Shown here in pieces: positions 34,764 through 42,960 of a stretch of DNA of 64,000 nt. The first letter of the stretch is position 1, and every line of letters begins with the position of its first letter. The notes beneath the pieces are model-generated. The model worked only from the letters and a program-made list of their open reading frames with translations, ran no database searches and had not been told where the DNA came from. This DNA is from Pseudonocardia autotrophica (lineage in GTDB: Bacteria > Actinomycetota > Actinomycetes > Mycobacteriales > Pseudonocardiaceae), in NCBI RefSeq assembly GCF_000717175.1, contig NZ_JNYD01000003.1, positions 1 to 64,000 on the forward strand, in the 5' to 3' direction. The position numbers were made by a program, and so were the translations under genes.

Positions 34764-35681
34764 TCAAACGCTGGCGAACAGCGGCGTGTGGCGGCGGACG
34801 AAGTCGCGGAAGGCCCGCGCGGGCGCGCTCGCCCGCCGCTCCCGGGAGCGGACGAGCCCGATCACGCGGATCGTGCGGGGGCTCGTCACCGGCAGCTCGA
34901 CGACGCCCGGTGGCGGCCCGTGGTGCGACACCGGCACCAGCGCGACCCCCAGGCCCGCCCGGACGAACCCCCGGACCGTCGCGGAGTCCCCGGACTCGAA
35001 CGCCAGCCGCGGCGTGAATCCCGCGTCGCGGCACCAGCGGTCGACCGCGGCGCGCAGGCCGTTGCCGGGCAGGAAGCCGATGAACCGCTCGCCCGCGGCG
35101 TCGGCGAGGGGGAGCCCGGCGCGGTGCTCCGCCAGCGGATGGTCGGCGGGGACCGCGAGCCGCAGCTCCTCCTCGCCCAGGGGCTCCGCGGTGAACGCGG
35201 CCTCCTCGGGCAGGGGAGAGGTGAGCGCGAGATCGGCTGCGCCCTCCCGGATCCACTGCAGCAACGTGTGGTGCGGGGCCTGGAGCAGGTCGAACCGGAT
35301 CCCCGGCTGCACCGCCCGGAACTCGCCGACCAGGCGCGGGACGACCTCGGTGCCCAGCGTGGGCAGGAAGGCCAGCGTGATCCGTCCCTGCACGCTGTCG
35401 ACCTCGCCGGCCAGCTCGCGGGCGCCCGTGGCCAGCTCCGCGAGGGAACGCTCGGCGTAGCGCAGCAGCAGTCGGCCCTCGCGGGTGAGCCGCACGGTGC
35501 GGCCGCTGCGGACGAACAGCGACGTCCCCAGCTCCCGCTCCAGGCGGGCGATGCCGCGCGAGAGTGTGGACTGCGGCACACCCAGCTCGTCCGCGGCGTG
35601 CGTGACGTGCTCGGCCCGCCCCACGGCGACGAACCAGCGCAACCGGGGTGCGAGCGCAGCCAGGACCACCGACTCATCCAT
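34764..35681 (-). CDS. LysR-family transcriptional regulator
   Basis: A 305-residue LysR protein. The N-terminal helix-turn-helix is LRWFVAVGRAEHVTHAADEL followed by VPQSTLSRGIARLERELG. The C-terminal two-lobed effector domain follows. ATG 35681 (DESVVLAAL) is preferred over the in-frame GTG/ATG near 35720 because the inverted repeat at 35683-35712 would then be an upstream operator. It is divergent from an MFS gene and 96 bp upstream of the TRAP operon on the same strand; either could be its target. Confidence 0.88.
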   Translation of the reverse strand: MDESVVLAALAPRLRWFVAVGRAEHVTHAADELGVPQSTLSRGIARLERELGTSLFVRSGRTVRLTREGRLLLRYAERSLAELATGARELAGEVDSVQGRITLAFLPTLGTEVVPRLVGEFRAVQPGIRFDLLQAPHHTLLQWIREGAADLALTSPLPEEAAFTAEPLGEEELRLAVPADHPLAEHRAGLPLADAAGERFIGFLPGNGLRAAVDRWCRDAGFTPRLAFESGDSATVRGFVRAGLGVALVPVSHHGPPPGVVELPVTSPRTIRVIGLVRSRERRASAPARAFRDFVRRHTPLFASV

Positions 35682-35682
35682 G

Positions 35683-35712
35683 AATGCATCATCGCACCCG
35701 AGTAGATGCATT
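35683..35712. promoter_or_regulatory. inverted repeat operator in the LysR/MFS gap
   Basis: AATGCATC-N14-GATGCATT, perfect 8-bp arms, just upstream of the LysR start and about 37 bp before the divergent MFS start. Size and place suit a LysR-type binding site. Confidence 0.65.
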
Positions 35713-35748
35713 GGACGCATGCTGATCCTGGTCGTACGGTCGCTAGCG

Positions 35749-36984
35749 ATGACAACGACCGCCCCTGCCCCCGCCCTGTCCGCCGCGCTCGGTCACGAGC
35801 GCGGCAGCCCGGGCTACCGCCGCCTCGGGCTGGCGATGTGGTGCACGGGGCTCGCGACGTTCGTGCTGGTCTACGCGGTGCAGGGGCTGCTGCCCACGCT
35901 CGCCGACGAGTTCGACGTCTCGTCGGGGACCTCCAGCCTCGCGCTGTCGGCGACCACCCTGACCCTCGCGCTCGCGATCGTCCCGCTGTCCGCGGTGGCC
36001 GAGGCCTGGGGCCGCGCCCGCGTGATGACGGCCGCGCTGGCCGCCTCGGCGGTCCTCGGCCTGCTCGCGCCGCTCGCGCCGACCTTCGGGGTGCTCGTCG
36101 GGATCCGGGCGCTGCAGGGGATCGCGCTGGCCGCGCTGCCGGCGCTGGCCATGTCCCACGTGACCCGGGAGGTGGCGCCGCGGCACCTCGGCGGCGCGGT
36201 CGGGCTGCTCATCGCCGGCAACACCATCGGCGGGCTCTCCGGCCGGCTCATCGCCACCGCGGTCGCCGACGTCGCGGGCTGGCGGCTCGCGCTGCTGGCC
36301 GTCGGGCTCGTGTCGCTGGCCTGCACCGTGGCGTTCCGGCTGCTGCTGCCGCCGTCGGTCGCGCCGGCCGCCCCGCGGGTGCGTCTCGGCGAGCTCGGCG
36401 GGCCGATCCTGCGGCACCTGCGCGACCCGGGCCTGCTGTGCCTGTTCGGCATCGGCTTCCTGCTGATGGGCTCGTTCGTGACCGTCTACAACTACCTGGG
36501 CTTCCGGCTGCTGCGCGCCCCGTTCGGGCTGCCCGCTGCGCTGGTCGCGCTGATCTTCCTCGGGTACCTGGCCGGGTCCTACGCGTCGACGGCGGCGGGC
36601 CGGCTCGGGGACCGGTTCGGCCGCCGGAAGGTCATGTGGATCGGCATCGTGGTCGCGGTCGCCGGGGCGTGGGTCACCGCGCCGGACCGGCTGCCGACGG
36701 TCCTGGCCGGGCTGCTGCTGATCACGGTCGGGTTCTTCGCCGGGCACTCGCTGGCCAGCAGCTGGGTGGGCCGCCGCTCGTCGATGCTGCCCGAGGGCTC
36801 GCCGGGCATCGCCTCGTCGCTGTACCTGTTCGGCTACTACGCGGGCAGCAGCGTCGGCGGCACCGTCGGCGGGGTGGTGTTCGACGTCGCCGGCTGGAAC
36901 GGGGTCGTCGGCTACCTCACCGTGCTGCTCGCCGGCGCGCTCGTCCTGGCCCTCACCCTGCGCCGGATCCCCACCCCGGCCTGA
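35749..36984 (+). CDS. MFS transporter (YnfM-like)
   Basis: A 411-residue 12-segment transporter. The loop between segments 2 and 3 is AEAWGRARVM, and the matching loop in the second half is GRLGDRFGRRKVM (classical motif A). LysR-MFS divergent pairs are common for efflux of small aromatic or sugar-like compounds. ATG 35749 is preferred; TACGGT about 8 nt upstream may be its -10. An ATG at 35719 is a possible alternative. Confidence 0.85.
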   Translation: MTTTAPAPALSAALGHERGSPGYRRLGLAMWCTGLATFVLVYAVQGLLPTLADEFDVSSGTSSLALSATTLTLALAIVPLSAVAEAWGRARVMTAALAASAVLGLLAPLAPTFGVLVGIRALQGIALAALPALAMSHVTREVAPRHLGGAVGLLIAGNTIGGLSGRLIATAVADVAGWRLALLAVGLVSLACTVAFRLLLPPSVAPAAPRVRLGELGGPILRHLRDPGLLCLFGIGFLLMGSFVTVYNYLGFRLLRAPFGLPAALVALIFLGYLAGSYASTAAGRLGDRFGRRKVMWIGIVVAVAGAWVTAPDRLPTVLAGLLLITVGFFAGHSLASSWVGRRSSMLPEGSPGIASSLYLFGYYAGSSVGGTVGGVVFDVAGWNGVVGYLTVLLAGALVLALTLRRIPTPA

Positions 36985-37017
36985 GCCCGGTGAACGGCGG
37001 TCTCGCTCAGACCTCGG

Positions 37018-37038
37018 GAGCGGGAGCGCTGTTCGCTC
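37018..37038. terminator. hairpin between convergent MFS and NADH dehydrogenase genes
   Basis: GAGCG-N11-CGCTC with GAGCG-rich flanks; it overlaps the last codon of the minus-strand gene. It belongs to the same word family (GAGCG...GTTCGCTC) as the hairpins near 38440 and 38470. Confidence 0.45.
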
Positions 37039-38362
37039 ACCTCTGCCGGACGTACTCCGCGGTGTACGGGCGCTCGGCGGTCGTCGGCTCGCCGAGCGGG
37101 TAGGCGCGCTCCCCGCGCCGGTTCGCGCCGAGCGCGGTCGCCCAGTTCAGCAGCGTGGTGAACCGGTTGTGCACGCCCGCCAGGAACGCGATGTGGATCA
37201 CGCCCCACAGCAGCCAGCCGACGAACCCGTCGACCCGCACCGGGCCCTTCTCCAGCAGCGCGTGCCGCCGGGAGATGTAGGCCGCGTTGCCGAGGTCGAG
37301 GTACCGGAAGGGCCGCGTCGGCTCCCCGGCGAGCACCCGCCGGACGTCCTCGCCCGCGTGCCGCCCGGACTGCATCGCCACCTCGGCGACGCCGGGCAGG
37401 TCGTCGAGGCTCATGACGTCGCCGACCACGCGGATCTCCGGATGCCCTGCGACGGTGAGGTCCGGCTCGACGGGGAGCCGGCCCTGCCGGTCCTGCACGG
37501 CGCCGGTCTCCTTCGCCACGTTCTGCAGGAACGGAACGGCTTCGACGCCCGCGGTCCACAGCACCGTGCGCGCGTCGTACCGCCGCTGCTCCCGCCGGCC
37601 GTCGGGCCCCGGCTTCTTCGCGGTCGTGACGACCCCGCGCTCGTCGACGTCCGTGACGTGCACCCCGAACACCGTCTCGACGCCGAGCCGGTCGAGGGCC
37701 CGCTGTGCCTTCTCGGTGAGGTTGCGCCCGAACGACTTGAGCACCCGGTCGCCGCCGTCGAACAGCACCACCCGCGCCTCGCGCGGATCGATGTGCCGGT
37801 ACTCGTGCTCGATGGCGTGCAGGGCGAGCTCGCGGATCTGCCCGGCCAGCTCGACGCCGGTCGGGCCGCCGCCGGCCACGGCGAAGGTCAGCCACTCCGC
37901 CCGGTCCCGCGGGTCCGGCAGGGTCTCCGCCATCTCGAACGCCCCCAGCACGCGGCGACGGATGGCCAGCGCGTCGTCGATGGTCTTCATGCCCGGCGCG
38001 TGCACCGCGAACTCGGGGTGGCCGAGGTAGGACTGCCGCATTCCCGCGGCGATGATCAGCTGGTCGTAGGGCAGCTCGAAGGTCGTGTCGTCCGGGCGGC
38101 GGGCGGTGAGGACCCGCTCGGTCGCGTCGAGATCGCACGCCTCGCCGAGGACCACGCGCACGTTGCGGTGCCGGCGCATGAGCGTGCGCAGCGGGGTCGT
38201 GATCTGTCCCTCGGACAGCAGCCCGGTGGCGCACTGGTAGAGCAGCGGCTGGAACAACGAGGTCGTGGTCCGGTCGAGCAGGGTGACGTCCGCGTCCGCG
38301 CGGGCGAGCCGACGGGCCGCGTAGACCCCGCCGCCGACCACCACGACCTTCGGCCGCGCCAT
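37037..38362 (-). CDS. type II NADH dehydrogenase-like FAD oxidoreductase
   Basis: A 441-residue NDH-2-like protein. It has LFQPLLYQCATGLLSEGQI, the second dinucleotide motif FAVAGGGPTGVELAGQI, and VVGDVMSLDD near the C-terminus. It would transfer electrons from NADH to quinone at the membrane surface; the C-terminal WLLWGVIHIAFLAGV could be the membrane anchor. Oddity: the first FAD motif reads VVVGGGVYAARRL, where GxGxxG-x3-A is expected, so about three residues including the last Gly seem missing. ATG 38362 has GGGGGAG upstream. Confidence 0.85.
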   Translation of the reverse strand: MARPKVVVVGGGVYAARRLARADADVTLLDRTTTSLFQPLLYQCATGLLSEGQITTPLRTLMRRHRNVRVVLGEACDLDATERVLTARRPDDTTFELPYDQLIIAAGMRQSYLGHPEFAVHAPGMKTIDDALAIRRRVLGAFEMAETLPDPRDRAEWLTFAVAGGGPTGVELAGQIRELALHAIEHEYRHIDPREARVVLFDGGDRVLKSFGRNLTEKAQRALDRLGVETVFGVHVTDVDERGVVTTAKKPGPDGRREQRRYDARTVLWTAGVEAVPFLQNVAKETGAVQDRQGRLPVEPDLTVAGHPEIRVVGDVMSLDDLPGVAEVAMQSGRHAGEDVRRVLAGEPTRPFRYLDLGNAAYISRRHALLEKGPVRVDGFVGWLLWGVIHIAFLAGVHNRFTTLLNWATALGANRRGERAYPLGEPTTAERPYTAEYVRQR

Positions 38363-38433
38363 GTGCTCCCCCTTCGAGTCGCTCGCTCTCGCGTACCCGG
38401 CAGGGGGCGGGGGCATGCCGTCACACCCTCGAC

Positions 38434-38485
38434 GAGCGAACGGCACCGTCGCTCGGACCCTTGTGAGCGAGAGCGCCGTTCGCTC
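38434..38485. repeat. two related GAGCGA...TCGCTC hairpins
   Basis: GAGCGA-N9-TCGCTC at 38434-38454 and again at 38465-38485, both containing a CGGC/GCCG core in the loop. They lie between the icmF gene and the NADH dehydrogenase gene and resemble the element at 37018. Confidence 0.6.
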
Positions 38486-38504
38486 GCCGTGGGGCCGACA
38501 GGGA

Positions 38505-38537
38505 CGTCGCCCCGCACTGACCAGGTGCGGGGCGACG
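38505..38537 (-). terminator. terminator hairpin of the icmF gene
   Basis: CGTCGCCCCGCAC pairs perfectly with 38525-38537 (13-bp stem, 7-nt loop), starting 22 bp past the icmF stop on the minus strand. Confidence 0.8.
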
Positions 38538-38558
38538 CGGGTGTGGCGGGTGAACCGG

Positions 38559-41500
38559 CTACATGTTGCGCCGGTACTGGCCCCCCACCTCGAAGAAGGC
38601 GTCCGTGAGCTGCCCCAGCGAGCAGACCCGGGCGGCCTTCATCAGCTCGTCGAACACGTTGCCCTCGCCGGTGGCGACGTCCTGCAGCCGGCGGATCGCC
38701 TGCTCGGCCTCGGACTTGTGCCGGGCCTGGAAGTCCGCCAGCCGGTCGAGCTGCGACTGCTTCTCGGCCTCGGTGCCGCGGGCGAGCTCGATCTCCTGCG
38801 GCTCCTCGTCGTCGGCCCCGGGCTTGCGGAAGGTGTTCACACCGACGATCGGGAGCGTGCCCTCGTGCTTGCGGTGCTCGTAGAGCATCGACTCGTCCTG
38901 GATCTTGCCGCGCTGGTAGCCGGTCTCCATGGCGCCCAGCACGCCGCCGCGCTCGGCGATCCGGTCGAACTCCGCGAGCACGGCCTCCTCGACGAGGTCG
39001 GTCAGCTCGTCGACGATGAACGAGCCCTGCAGCGGGTTCTCGTTCATCGAGAGGCCCCACTCGCGGTTGATGATCAGCTGGATCGCCATCGCGCGCCGCA
39101 CCGAGGACTCGGTGGGGGTGGTGATCGCCTCGTCGTAGGCGTTGGTGTGCAACGAGTTCGCGTTGTCGTAGAGCGCGCAGAGGGCCTGCAGCGTGGTCCG
39201 GATGTCGTTGAAGTTCATCTCCTGCGCGTGCAGGGACCGGCCCGACGTCTGGACGTGGTACTTCAGCTTCTGCGAGCGCTCGTTGGCCCCGTACTTCTCC
39301 CGCATCGCCACGGCCCAGATCCGCCGCGCGACCCGGCCGATGACCGTGTACTCGGCGTCCATGCCGTTGGAGAAGAAGAAGGACAGGTTCGGCGCGAAGT
39401 CGTCGATGTCCATGCCGCGCGCGAGGTAGCTCTCCACGAACGTGAAGCCGTTGGACAGCGTGAACGCGAGCTGGCTGATGGGGTTCGCCCCGGCCTCGGC
39501 GATGTGGTAGCCGGAGATGGAGACGGAGTAGAAGTTCCGCACCTTGTGCTGGATGAACCACTCCTGGATGTCCGCCATCATCCGGAGCGAGAACTCGGTG
39601 GAGAAGATGCAGGTGTTCTGGCCCTGGTCCTCCTTGAGGATGTCGGCCTGCACCGTGCCGCGGACGTTGGCGTAGGCGAAGGCGGTCAGCTCCTCGCGCT
39701 CGGCCTCGTCGGGCTCGCGGCCCTCCTCCTCGCGGAACTTCTCGACCTGCTGGTCCACCGCGGCGTTGAGGAAGAACGCCAGGATCGTCGGCGCCGGGCC
39801 GTTGATCGTCATCGACACCGAGGTGGTGGGCGAGCAGAGGTCGAAGCCGGCGTACAGCTCCTTCATGTCGTCGAGCGTCGCGATCGAGACGCCGGACGTG
39901 CCGACCTTGCCGTAGATGTCCGGGCGGGTGTCCGGGTCGTGCCCGTAGAGGGTCACCGAGTCGAACGCCGTGGACAGCCGCTTGGCGTCCGAGTCCTCGG
40001 ACAGGTACTTGAACCGGCGGTTGGTGCGGAACGGGTCGCCCTCGCCGGCGAACATGCGGGCCGGGTCCTCGCCCTCCCGCTTGAACGGGAACACCCCGGC
40101 GGTGAACGGGAACCTGCCGGGCAGGTTCTCCCTGCGCAGGAAGCGCAGCAGCTCGGCGTCCTCGGTGTAGCGCGGCAGCGCGACGCGCGGGACCTTGTTG
40201 CCCGACAGTGTCTCCCGGGTCAGCTGGGTGCGCAGCTCCTTGTCGCGGACCTTCACCACGAGCTCGTCGCCGGAGTAGTCCTCGACGACCTGCGGCCAGC
40301 TGTCGATCAGCTGCGCGGTCTCGGCGGACAGGTCCTGCTCGGCCTTCTGCAGCGCCTCGTCGACCGACTCGCCGACGAGCTCCTTCGCGGTGCGCAGGTG
40401 CTGGCGGACGCGGGCCTTGGTCGCCTCGGACTCGGTATCGGCGTGGTAGCCGCGCACGGTCTCGGCGATCTCGGCGAGGTAGCGCACCCGCTCCGGCGGG
40501 ATCACCGCGGCGTACTCGGTGGAGGTCTTGCGGTCCACCTTCGGCAGCCGGCCCTCGTGCAGCGTCAGGCCGTTCTCCGCCAGCAGCGCGCCGAGCTTCT
40601 GGTACAGCGCGGTCACGCCGTCGTCGTTGAACGTGGCGGCGGAGGTGCCGTAGACCGGCATGTCCTCCCAGCTCTCGCCGAACGCGTCCCGGTTGCGCAC
40701 GAGCTGGCGTCCGACGTCCCGGCGCGCGTCCTCCGCCCCGCGGCGCTCGAACTTGTTGATCGCCACGACGTCGGCGAAGTCCAGCATGTCGATCTTCTCG
40801 AGCTGCGACGCGGCGCCGAACTCCGGCGTCATCACGTACAGCGAGCGGTCGACGAACGGGACGATGCCGGCGTCGCCCTGCCCGATGCCCGGGGTCTCCA
40901 CGACGACCAGGTCGAACCCCGCCGCCTTGAGCACCGAGATCACGTCGCCGAGGTTCTCGGGGATCACGCCGTCGTTGCCGCGGGTGGCCAGCGAGCGGAA
41001 GTAGACCTGGTCGCCCTTGAGGGCGTTCATCCGGATCCTGTCGCCGAGCAGCGCGCCGCCGCCCTTGCGCCGGGTCGGGTCCACGGCCAGCACCGCGATC
41101 CGGAGCTTGTCCTCCTGGTCGAGGCGGAAGCGGCGGACCAGCTCGTCCGTCAGCGAGGACTTGCCGGAACCGCCGGTACCGGTGATGCCCAGGACCGGGA
41201 CCTGCTTCTCGCTGGCCTTGACCCGCTCGAGTACCTCGGCCGGCAGCTTTCCGGACTCGGCCAGGGTCAGGGCCCGCGCGAGGGTGGCGGTCTCGCCGGT
41301 GAACACCCCGTCGTACGACGCCGGGGGCTCGGCCGCGAGGTCGGTGTCGCACTCGCGGATCATCAGGTTGATCATGCCCGGCAGGCCGAGGCGCTGGCCG
41401 TCGTCCGGGGAGAAGATCCGCGAGACACCGCGTGAGTGCAGCAGCTCGATCTCCTCGTGGACGATCACGCCGCCCCCGCCGCCGTACACCTTCACGTGCC

Positions 41501-41777
41501 CGGCGCCGCGCTCGCGCAGCAGCTCGACCAGGTAGGAGAAGTACTCGACGTGCCCGCCCTGGTAGGAGCTGATGGCGACGCCCTGGACGTCCTCCTGGAT
41601 GGCCGCGGTGACGACCTCGTCGACCGAGCGGTTGTGACCCAGGTGGATCACCTCGGCGCCCTGCCGCTGCAGGATGCGCCGCATGATGTTGATCGCCGCG
41701 TCGTGCCCGTCGAACAGGCTCGCGGCCGTCACGAAGCGGATCGGGTTCTTCGGGACGTAGAGCTCGCTGTCACCCAT
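38559..41777 (-). CDS. icmF: fused isobutyryl-CoA mutase (IcmF)
   Basis: A 1072-residue fusion. Residues 1-140 are the B12-binding domain ([16 protein letters not shown] with the Co-ligand His25). Residues about 195-420 are the MeaB-like G-protein chaperone (Walker [13 protein letters not shown], then [12 protein letters not shown] and INKFERRG). The rest is the TIM-barrel mutase with [20 protein letters not shown] and [15 protein letters not shown] [14 protein letters not shown]. It interconverts isobutyryl-CoA and n-butyryl-CoA with adenosylcobalamin. ATG 41777 has GGAGG 10 nt upstream. Related fused mutases can prefer isovaleryl- or pivalyl-CoA, so substrate preference is probable rather than certain. 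Confidence 0.93.
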   Translation of the reverse strand: MGDSELYVPKNPIRFVTAASLFDGHDAAINIMRRILQRQGAEVIHLGHNRSVDEVVTAAIQEDVQGVAISSYQGGHVEYFSYLVELLRERGAGHVKVYGGGGGVIVHEEIELLHSRGVSRIFSPDDGQRLGLPGMINLMIRECDTDLAAEPPASYDGVFTGETATLARALTLAESGKLPAEVLERVKASEKQVPVLGITGTGGSGKSSLTDELVRRFRLDQEDKLRIAVLAVDPTRRKGGGALLGDRIRMNALKGDQVYFRSLATRGNDGVIPENLGDVISVLKAAGFDLVVVETPGIGQGDAGIVPFVDRSLYVMTPEFGAASQLEKIDMLDFADVVAINKFERRGAEDARRDVGRQLVRNRDAFGESWEDMPVYGTSAATFNDDGVTALYQKLGALLAENGLTLHEGRLPKVDRKTSTEYAAVIPPERVRYLAEIAETVRGYHADTESEATKARVRQHLRTAKELVGESVDEALQKAEQDLSAETAQLIDSWPQVVEDYSGDELVVKVRDKELRTQLTRETLSGNKVPRVALPRYTEDAELLRFLRRENLPGRFPFTAGVFPFKREGEDPARMFAGEGDPFRTNRRFKYLSEDSDAKRLSTAFDSVTLYGHDPDTRPDIYGKVGTSGVSIATLDDMKELYAGFDLCSPTTSVSMTINGPAPTILAFFLNAAVDQQVEKFREEEGREPDEAEREELTAFAYANVRGTVQADILKEDQGQNTCIFSTEFSLRMMADIQEWFIQHKVRNFYSVSISGYHIAEAGANPISQLAFTLSNGFTFVESYLARGMDIDDFAPNLSFFFSNGMDAEYTVIGRVARRIWAVAMREKYGANERSQKLKYHVQTSGRSLHAQEMNFNDIRTTLQALCALYDNANSLHTNAYDEAITTPTESSVRRAMAIQLIINREWGLSMNENPLQGSFIVDELTDLVEEAVLAEFDRIAERGGVLGAMETGYQRGKIQDESMLYEHRKHEGTLPIVGVNTFRKPGADDEEPQEIELARGTEAEKQSQLDRLADFQARHKSEAEQAIRRLQDVATGEGNVFDELMKAARVCSLGQLTDAFFEVGGQYRRNM

Positions 41778-41824
41778 GGATCGGACCTCCTGCACGACGA
41801 CGTACCCCGCACATTTAGTTTGAC

Positions 41825-41830
41825 ATCCTA
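41825..41830 (-). promoter_or_regulatory. candidate -10 box for icmF
   Basis: TAGGAT on the minus strand, about 48 nt before the icmF ATG, in an AT-richer patch. No good -35 is visible. Confidence 0.35.
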
Positions 41831-41897
41831 GTATCGGACGTACAAGAGATCGCGATGTGACGTCGGTCGGAGGCGTCTCCGCAGGTCAGCGGCGGTC

Positions 41898-41937
41898 GTG
41901 AGCGCCAACTGCCGCTCTAGCGGCAGTCGGCGCTCAC
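41898..41937 (-). terminator. 40-bp near-perfect palindrome at the kinase stop codon
   Basis: GTGAGCGCC and ACTGCCGCT (split by one mismatched base) pair with AGCGGCAGT and GGCGCTCAC around a 2-nt centre, giving an 18-bp-plus stem. It contains the kinase stop codon and probably ends that operon; it may also be a cruciform-forming repeat. Confidence 0.7.
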
Positions 41938-42926
41938 AGGAGGGTGTCGAGGGCGGTGTGCACCTCGGCGAGGGTGGGCCGGGACGCCGGATCGACGAGC
42001 AGGCAGCCGTCGAGGACGCTCGCCACGCGCACCGGGAGCCGGCGCCGGGACCGGAGCCGGGGCGCCGGCCTGAGCAGCTGCGGGTAGAGCCGGCCCAGCT
42101 CGGCGCGCGGGTGCGTCGAGTCGGTGCGGGAGAGGCTGTGCGAGCCGGTCTGCTCCGGGTCCGCGACGCCGTCGGGGAAGGGGCGGACGCCGGTCGCGGC
42201 CTCGTGCAGGACCACCCCGACCGCCCAGACGTCCGTGGCGGGGGTGACGACCCCGCCGAGGATCTGCTCGGGCGCCATGTACCGGGCGCTGCCGACCTCG
42301 GCCGGCGCCGGGCCGGGCGTGCGGGCGAGCGCCAGGTCGATCACCCGGGTGACCCCGGCGCTGACGACGATGTTGCTGGGCTTCACGTCGCAGTGCACCC
42401 GGCCCTGCTCGTGCAGGTACCGCAGGGCCGCCCCGAGCTGCTGGCCGAGGTGGGCGAGCGCGGCCTCCGGGAAGCGGCCGTAGCTGTCCAGCGCGTCGGA
42501 CAGGGTCCCGCCGGGCAGCGACTCCAGCACCATCACCGGGTCGGGGCCGCGCTCGTCGACCAGGTCGAGCAGCCGCACGATGTACGGGTGCCGCAGCGAG
42601 CGGAGCAGCTTGGCCTCGCGCAGCAGCCCGCGCCGGGTGCGGGCGTCGCCCACCAGGTCCGGCCGCAGCACCTTCGCCACCGTGTGGCAGTGGTGGACGG
42701 CGCTCCACGTGTCGTACGTGTCGTAGTCCTCGCCGCGCCGCAGGTGCTGGACCACGCTGTAGCCCGGCGCGACCTCTCGGCCGGGCGCGAGCGGGGGCGG
42801 GCCGTCGAGGCCGGACCGGGTCACCGGCCCGTCGGTTCCGCGTGTCGTGCTGCGGGTCCCCACCTCGCGGAGGGTGCCGGGAGCCGGACCCGCGTGCGGA
42901 TCCGGCTCCACGGCGGCGGCACTCAT
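41934..42926 (-). CDS. Ser/Thr protein kinase with altered motifs
   Basis: A 330-residue soluble kinase. VAKVL supplies Lys85, the catalytic loop is HCDVKPSN (Asp180) and the P+1 region has GSARYMAPEQ. The metal-binding motif is DLA (Asp197) instead of DFG, and the glycine loop (LRRGEDYDTYDTW) lacks GxGxxG. No membrane segment or sensor domain follows. Activity is plausible because Lys, Asp and Asp remain. It starts 34 bp after the ABC exporter gene on the same strand, so it may phosphorylate the exporter or its cargo, which is inference. Confidence 0.85.
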   Translation of the reverse strand: MSAAAVEPDPHAGPAPGTLREVGTRSTTRGTDGPVTRSGLDGPPPLAPGREVAPGYSVVQHLRRGEDYDTYDTWSAVHHCHTVAKVLRPDLVGDARTRRGLLREAKLLRSLRHPYIVRLLDLVDERGPDPVMVLESLPGGTLSDALDSYGRFPEAALAHLGQQLGAALRYLHEQGRVHCDVKPSNIVVSAGVTRVIDLALARTPGPAPAEVGSARYMAPEQILGGVVTPATDVWAVGVVLHEAATGVRPFPDGVADPEQTGSHSLSRTDSTHPRAELGRLYPQLLRPAPRLRSRRRLPVRVASVLDGCLLVDPASRPTLAEVHTALDTLL

Positions 42927-42960
42927 CGCGCGGCCCTACGCCGGGTGCCGCGGCGGTCGG

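Noticed and set aside
38434..38485. CRISPR-like repeats
   Set aside because: Only two short hairpins with no constant-length spacers and no cas genes anywhere in the window.
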